Shown here: positions 59,055 to 64,000 of the stretch, piece by piece
Numbering within the stretch: position 1 is the first letter of the stretch
Layout of the letters: each line of letters opens with the position of its first letter
Assembly: GCA_037074615.1 (NCBI GenBank)
Contig: CM073542.1
Coordinates: 22,267,568 to 22,331,567 of the forward strand
DNA: 64,000 bases
Reading direction: 5' to 3'
Origin: Leucaena leucocephala
Lineage: Eukaryota; Streptophyta; Magnoliopsida; Fabales; Fabaceae
The notes under the pieces: generated by a model
Databases searched by the model: none
Told to the model about the DNA's origin: nothing
What the model saw: the letters and a program-made list of their open reading frames with translations, nothing else
Position numbers and translations under genes: made by a program

Positions 59055-59803
59055 GTGATTTAGCGTGTGTTTATATAGAATTTTAAAAAATATATATAAA
59101 AAAAATATAGCTTTTAAACAGTTTTTAAAAAAAAGTTTTTGAAGAAGAGTTTATTAAAAAAAATAATTTTAAATAAATAAATGTTTAGATAGTTATTATC
59201 AGAAAGATTTTTATTATTGATAAATTATCATAAAGGGTATAAGACAAATTAAAAAAAATCAGGCCAACCCACACCTCTACTTTTTTTCTTCTTCCACTAT
59301 TTACTTCTGCAACGACAATGACAATGAAGGAACTAAAGATGATGACAACGCTTGACAACAGAGGAGTTGAAGACGATGATGACGCCTAAAGATAAAGGAG
59401 TTAAAGATGAGAAGTAGCGATAGAGGAAGAATACAAAGACCCATGCGACAAAGTTGCTTGAACGATGACCCATCAACTAATCCTGACAGTGAGCTCCAAC
59501 GGCAACGATGAGCTCTAGAGGCAAAGGCACAATGATGGCGACAGAGTTAACCAGAAGACAGTGAGCTAGAATGGAGAAGAGGAGAGATATTGATAAAAAA
59601 TATAGATAAAATAGTAATTAGATAGTCATAACCTCTTTTCCTATTTTAAAAATTATTTTTAGTAATTTATCTAAAATTATAATTTAGTCTAAATTTTTTT
59701 AGATAAATATAATTATTTATTTTAAAAAAAATTTAAACTAAAATTTAAGTCAATTTTTTTTTAAAACTTTAATTTTTTAACCATCCAAATAGGCCATAAA
59801 CCT
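59055..59803 (-). mobile_element. Pyrimidine-rich MITE, copy E (inverted)
   Basis: Read on the minus strand, it starts GGCCTATTTGGATGG and runs through the family order: TAAATAATTATATTTATCTA, TTTAGATAAATTACTAAAA, CTATCTAATTACTATTTTA. The core is unusually rich in purines on the plus strand (GACGATGATGACG, GGAGTTGAAGACG). Next comes AAAAATCTTTCTGATAATAA, and the end reads TATATAAACACACGC. Non-coding. Confidence 0.55.
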
Positions 59804-60790
59804 ACGGGTACATTAGTTATTTGGAAAACAAAATCACTGTGCTCTTGTTATCTAAGTAGCATGTCTATATTTTTTATTTCAATTTTATTTTTCTCTTGTG
59901 GTTGTTTTTTGAAAAATGTTTTTATAATTAAGATATTATTTTTACTTTGGATTTTATAAATTTAAAATTATAAAATATAAAAATAACAAAAGTATATTGG
60001 ACCGTTCTGATCAAATCTAAATAGTCCACAGGTACCATTAACAACTTTTAAAAAAATACAAAGAACTTGAATTAGATAAAGAATACATGATTGTATTCTT
60101 GAGGTACTGATAACCTAGACGGTACGCTAAAATAAATATTTAGTTTATTGATTTAGTCTTAACTCATATTTATGTCTCATTTATTATTATTCATATGATA
60201 AAAAAAATTAAATTAAATGATCAAAGTAAAATTTTTATTACATCTTTTTTATGTAATAACTATTTGAGATTAGATCATATTTGAGTTTTGATGAGATAGA
60301 TAATTAATGATATAGTTTTTAGATTTTTTTTTATATTCATACATATTCAATTTTATATTTTATACTTATTGGTATGTTTGTGAAATGCTCTTTAGAAACT
60401 ATTTATGTGAGAAATTTTGAGAGAATTCCTTTCTTTCTTTCACCTTATGATGGGAGATTTAAACTATAAAAAAATATTGTATTATTTTTATTTCTTGAAC
60501 CATGCTACTTAATTACTACAAATTTTATATTTTATATAAAAAAAAATATGACCTGAGTAAAGCCTGTAAATAATTATTGTTTCAAATGGAAAAAAAATAT
60601 GGAAAGAAAACCGAAGTGGACCAATGAGACGATGACATGAGCACATTTCAAAGTCAGGATTAAGGTCTCTAAGCAGCTATGAATAAATTCAGATCTCTCT
60701 TTCATTAATACCATAAACTCAAATTCATCTTCTCATCACTTGAATTTCTTCTACTGCTACTCTCTGAAGCTTCTGCAAGAATCAACAACA
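59804..60790. other. AT-rich spacer and MADS 5' flank
   Basis: No gene is seen before the MADS start codon at 60791. The last 150 bases (CT-rich, ACTCAAATTCATCT) are the probable leader. No convincing TATA box. Confidence 0.45.
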
Positions 60791-61441
60791 ATGGCGAGAC
60801 GACCAAGGCAGAAGAACAGAACGATACTGATCACAGAAAACAAAACCAAGCATGTCGCCTTCTCCAAGCGGCGTTATTCAGTCTTCAAAAAGGCCAGCGA
60901 GCTCTGTACCTTGTGAGCCGTCGAGATGGCTCTCATCATCTTCTCTCCCGGCGGAAAACCCTACTCGTTCGGCAATTCTTCGACTGAATCAGTTCACAAC
61001 AGAATCATCCCTGGTTCTGCAGCAACTCCGGCGCCTATCGGTCGTGACTCTTCTTATTCTGCTGAAGAAAGGGCCCGACGAGAAGCAACGATGGCGGAAC
61101 TGAACAAGCAATACAACGATCTGAATGAACAGTTGCAGGAAGAGAAGAAACGAGAGAAGGAACTGAAGAAGATGAAGGATCTTCCAGATATCGAGAAGAT
61201 CAATAACAGAGACGGGCTGATGAAGTGTAACAAGTTGTTTGAAGCTCTGAGACCGAAATTACGCGATCGAAAAGAGGAGCTTTTTGCCGCAAATTTAACG
61301 TTGGGTGGTGTGTATTCGGCTGCAGGTGAAGCTTCTTCTTCTTCAAGCTCTGCGCCAAAAACTGATCATCATCAAAATCAAGCTGAAGGAGCAGAATTTT
61401 TTTCTTTTTACAAATGCCAACATGAGAAGAGGTGGTCTTAG
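60791..61441 (+). pseudogene. Type I (M-alpha) MADS-box gene with premature stop
   Basis: A single-exon frame of 217 codons from ATG at 60791 to TAG at 61439-61441, broken only by TGA at codon 42 (60914-60916). The N-terminus MARRPRQKNRTILITENKTK then VAFSKRRYSVFKKASELCTL is a MADS DNA-binding domain. After the stop the frame continues AVEMALIIFSPGGKPYSFG with the AGL62/AGL61-type pattern and a coiled-coil region (ERARREATMAELNKQYNDLN). The TGA falls where relatives have Cys (LCTLCGVE-like, TGT/TGC). Type I MADS genes act in female gametophyte and endosperm. As read, it makes a 41-residue peptide; a 171-residue C-terminal product from Met46 would lack most of the DNA-binding domain. Confidence 0.82.
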
Positions 61442-62716
61442 TCTGAATCTATCAGCTTTTGTTCCGAAGTGATTAGGATGCATAAGGGATTCAAAGTTCA
61501 GCTTCTGATATATAGTAAAGAAAATATCGAAGAAGTGTATTTAGTATTTGAATAAATTAAATAAAATCATAGATCTTTATGATATGCTACTTTTCGACTA
61601 ATATGTCAAATTTAAGTTTATCCTCCATTACTTGAGGAATATAATCTCTTTTAAGCACATTTTTCCAACAAATACATTGGAACATATTATTCCTAAAGGG
61701 TAATACTATTTCCTATATCAACTAACAATTTATTGGTTAATTGTTTTTAAATTTTACCTCCAAATTTAATCTTTTCAATTGACTATTTTAAGCAAAAAAA
61801 ATATTTTTAAAAAATTAATTATCTTTATTTTATATTAGCTACCATTAAAATAATTTTTAAAAAAATAAATATAAAAAAATGAGATCTAAACAATCCAAAT
61901 TAGATCTGGTCGATTCATATATGAAGAGCTAAAGGCGTCATTTTGATGAGTTCCCCTAACACCTTCAAAATGGAATGGTACAATAGATATGCCACACAAA
62001 AGAGGGGGAAAAAAAGAAGAAGAAGAGGGAGATATACCTAAATAACTCAATGGTTAATGAATACATAAGGGAGTCACCCATATTTATAGCGTAAAGTCAA
62101 CTATATTTTAGAAGGTTGTATATCTCTCATTTATTAAGAAATATCTCCAGCTTGCTCTTCAATTCAGTCAATGAATTAAATGCTGATTTAATCTCGATAT
62201 TTGATTAGGAAGGTGTCATATTTCCTTAATCAATTAAGTAGTCTGGCATGAGGGCCGAACCCAAATTCCAATAGTAGGAAAGCCAATTTAACATTTTTTA
62301 TAAATAATTATTAATTTAACCAATTTTGTAAATTTTTATATATCCCTACATTTAGAACAAGGAGTAAACTGCCCTTCTCCTTCTTTTTTTTTTTCCTGAA
62401 ACCAAAGGAAAAAACGGACTTTCTTGGTCATATCCGAACAAGAAGCAACAATGGTCAATGGCGAAGAAGAGGAGGAGGAGACGAGAAAAGCCAGTGAGCT
62501 TTCTGCAAGTTGAGAGCTTGAAGCTGAGAACATATATAGTATAGGAGCTTAATCATATACATTAAGTAATTTAATTTACACAAATGATTGCTTTTCGAAA
62601 ATCTAACTAATGAATATATAGAATCTACAAAAGCTCAAAATTAAAGATTGTTGTTGCAGCTTACTTATAATAAGCAAAAAAAAAGAAAAACGTAAAAATG
62701 AAGCATAGTTATTAAT
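61442..62716. other. Spacer and phytoene synthase 3' flank
   Basis: AT-rich. 62450-62540 holds a GAAGAGGAGGAGGAG run. The leftward phytoene synthase 3'UTR should start at 62716. No gene is recognised. Confidence 0.45.
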
Positions 62717-63438
62717 TTATTGTCTCTTAAATATTTGAGTCGTAACCTTTTGTGGTCCAACAAGAGCTTTTGCATAAGCTGAAGGAAGAGACAAGAGCTT
62801 CTTAGCTTTTCCAACATAAGCTCTTTTTGTGAAGTTATTGTAATCATTGGCTTCAATCTCATCTAATATCTGTTTGTATATTAACAATGACGCCCACACT
62901 GGCCATCTGCTTGCTGAGTCCAGCTCTCCTACTCCTTTCTCTGCCTCATCAAAAAACATCCTTGCCCTCTTTATTTGTCCCTTCATGAAATTCCGCCACT
63001 TGTTGGTTACTCGCCCCTCCCAAATGTCGTCATCTGATAGGCCTGCTTGTGCCAGCTCATCTTGTGGAAGATATACTCTCCCTCTTCTAGCACTATATAC
63101 ATATATAAGATTCAGAATAGCACGAGAAGTGAGTTATTATTTGTATTCATGTGTATATAAATGGAGCTATAGGCACCATAATAAAAAAATTGAGGAGCTT
63201 ACTCTTCTCCAACGTCTCTGAGGATGTTGGTGAGCTGATTAGCGATGCCAAGGTCTAAAGCAGCATTGTAAACGGTCTCAGTGGAAGTCTTGGATTGTGG
63301 AGAAATGCCCATTACAGGCACACTCATGAGCCCCACCGTGCCAGCAACGCAGTAACAGTACATATACAGCTCGTCAAAGTTGTTGTATCTTGACTTCCTC
63401 AAATCTAACCTCATCCCCTCTATCATGTCTTTGAATGG
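62717..63438 (-). CDS. PSY: Phytoene synthase, last two exons (partial)
   Basis: Plastid enzyme that condenses two geranylgeranyl diphosphates to phytoene, the first committed step of carotenoid synthesis. Visible exons are 63203-63438 and 62717-63092, giving 203 C-terminal residues from PFKDMIEGMRLDLRKSRY to the stop. DELYMYCYCVAGTVGLMSVP and the second Asp-rich site NQLTNILRDVGED are intact; the intron splits the final Asp codon of DVGED. Then ARRGRVYLPQDELAQAGLSD, WPVWASLLIYKQILDEIEAN and YNNFTKRAYVGKAKKL follow. The exon start after a CAG-type acceptor matches the known Arabidopsis junction. The tail (PQKVTTQIFKRQ) differs from PSY1-type tails. Exons with the transit peptide and first DxxxD lie beyond the right edge. 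Confidence 0.95.
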
Positions 63439-64000
63439 CTATCATTATTGAGATTAACTATATATGAGTGAATAATTCATACGCACACATCAATTTGGAA
63501 CTAATGTAAAGAAGAAATATATAAGTAGAAATAATATCTAAAAATTTTGGATCAAATAAGTATTATTAACTTCAATATAAGACGTCAACGGCTAGTTTTC
63601 CCAGTGACAATACAACCTGCCATGTTTAGAGAAAGTCCTAGGTTCAAACCTAGGACTAATATTGACATTTTTGTGTGTATGAGAGTGTTTAAATTGCTTA
63701 TGGTATGGAAAAAAAGTTCATGTATCAAGTGGCAGTTACCAAGATCCGATCCCTGCTTGTAAGCAGTGTGCTCACCAAATCAAAAGAAAATATAGATGCC
63801 GAGAATTAGTAAAGACAATTGTAGGGATAGGATCCTATGTGGATAGAAGGTCATTACGCGTATCACTTGTATAAGTGAAAAGGGCTTTTATAGGCATGAA
63901 ACGCTTTAAAGGTTGAGATAAGAAATAGGGTTGAAACTCACTTATGTATTTTCTTTCAAAATTTAATGAAGATCATCCACAACAAATCTCCAAGCTAGCT
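63439..64000 (-). other. Intron of phytoene synthase, to window edge
   Basis: No earlier phytoene synthase exon is recognisable here, so the upstream intron is at least 560 bp. It contains a near-perfect palindrome at 63634-63657 (AGTCCTAGGTT, CA, AACCTAGGACT). Confidence 0.55.

Noticed and set aside
60914..60916. TGA as a selenocysteine codon in the MADS gene
   Set aside because: Land plants lack the selenocysteine insertion machinery, and MADS proteins have no selenocysteine.
62455..62530. A second MADS-like scrap (TRKASELSAS on the plus strand)
   Set aside because: The similarity covers about ten residues in a GAGGAG-rich stretch, with no KRR motif or SRF-type core around it.
63634..63657. 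Palindrome with GGTTCAAACC as a tRNA or SINE B box
   Set aside because: No A box or cloverleaf can be drawn around it and no flanking duplication is seen.

Overview
The window is nuclear DNA of a flowering plant, most likely a eudicot. Its genes have many short GT-AG exons, AT-rich spacers, microsatellites and several families of small transposons. They include PsbP, phytoene synthase, a PLS-class PPR protein, reticulon-B and a type I MADS gene. I cannot name the species. All exon joins were read by eye from splice sites, frame and family resemblance; summed coding lengths come out in frame for every multi-exon gene.

Layout, left to right. 1-2.8 kb: spacer with an orphan light-promoter-like module. 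2.8-6.1 kb (-): plastid aldo/keto reductase (At1g06690 type), with a broken copy of its last exon at 7.4 kb. 9.0-10.8 kb (-): reticulon-like B protein with a long 5'UTR intron. 13.9-17.1 kb: miniature transposons and the broken 3' end of a GH127/DUF1680 gene. 18.2-20.3 kb (+): PsbP. 22.4-28.5 kb (+): LisH-CTLH-WD40 protein of the WDR26/GID7 type carrying a SINE, followed by a truncated LINE. 30.3 kb (-): tRNA-Lys(UUU), then a hAT-like element. 33.0-35.1 kb (-): PPR protein of the At5g27110 type, then a second hAT-like element. 37.7-46.8 kb (+): R3H/DEIH-box/ankyrin helicase (NIH, At1g06670 type). 48.2-52.2 kb (-): TLC-domain membrane protein. 54.7-61.4 kb: repeats, a P-loop gene split by a third hAT-like copy, and a type I MADS gene with one premature stop. 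62.7-63.4 kb (-): the last two exons of phytoene synthase, continuing past the right edge.

These are independent housekeeping genes, not an operon or cluster. The one conserved neighbourhood is aldo/keto reductase, PsbP and NIH: their Arabidopsis relatives At1g06690, At1g06680 and At1g06670 are consecutive, while here other genes lie between them. I found no convincing undescribed system. The most informative non-genic content is the transposon record: a LINE, two SINEs, three copies of one hAT-like family (one with perfect 8-bp target duplications, one that broke a gene) and five relatives of a pyrimidine-rich MITE.
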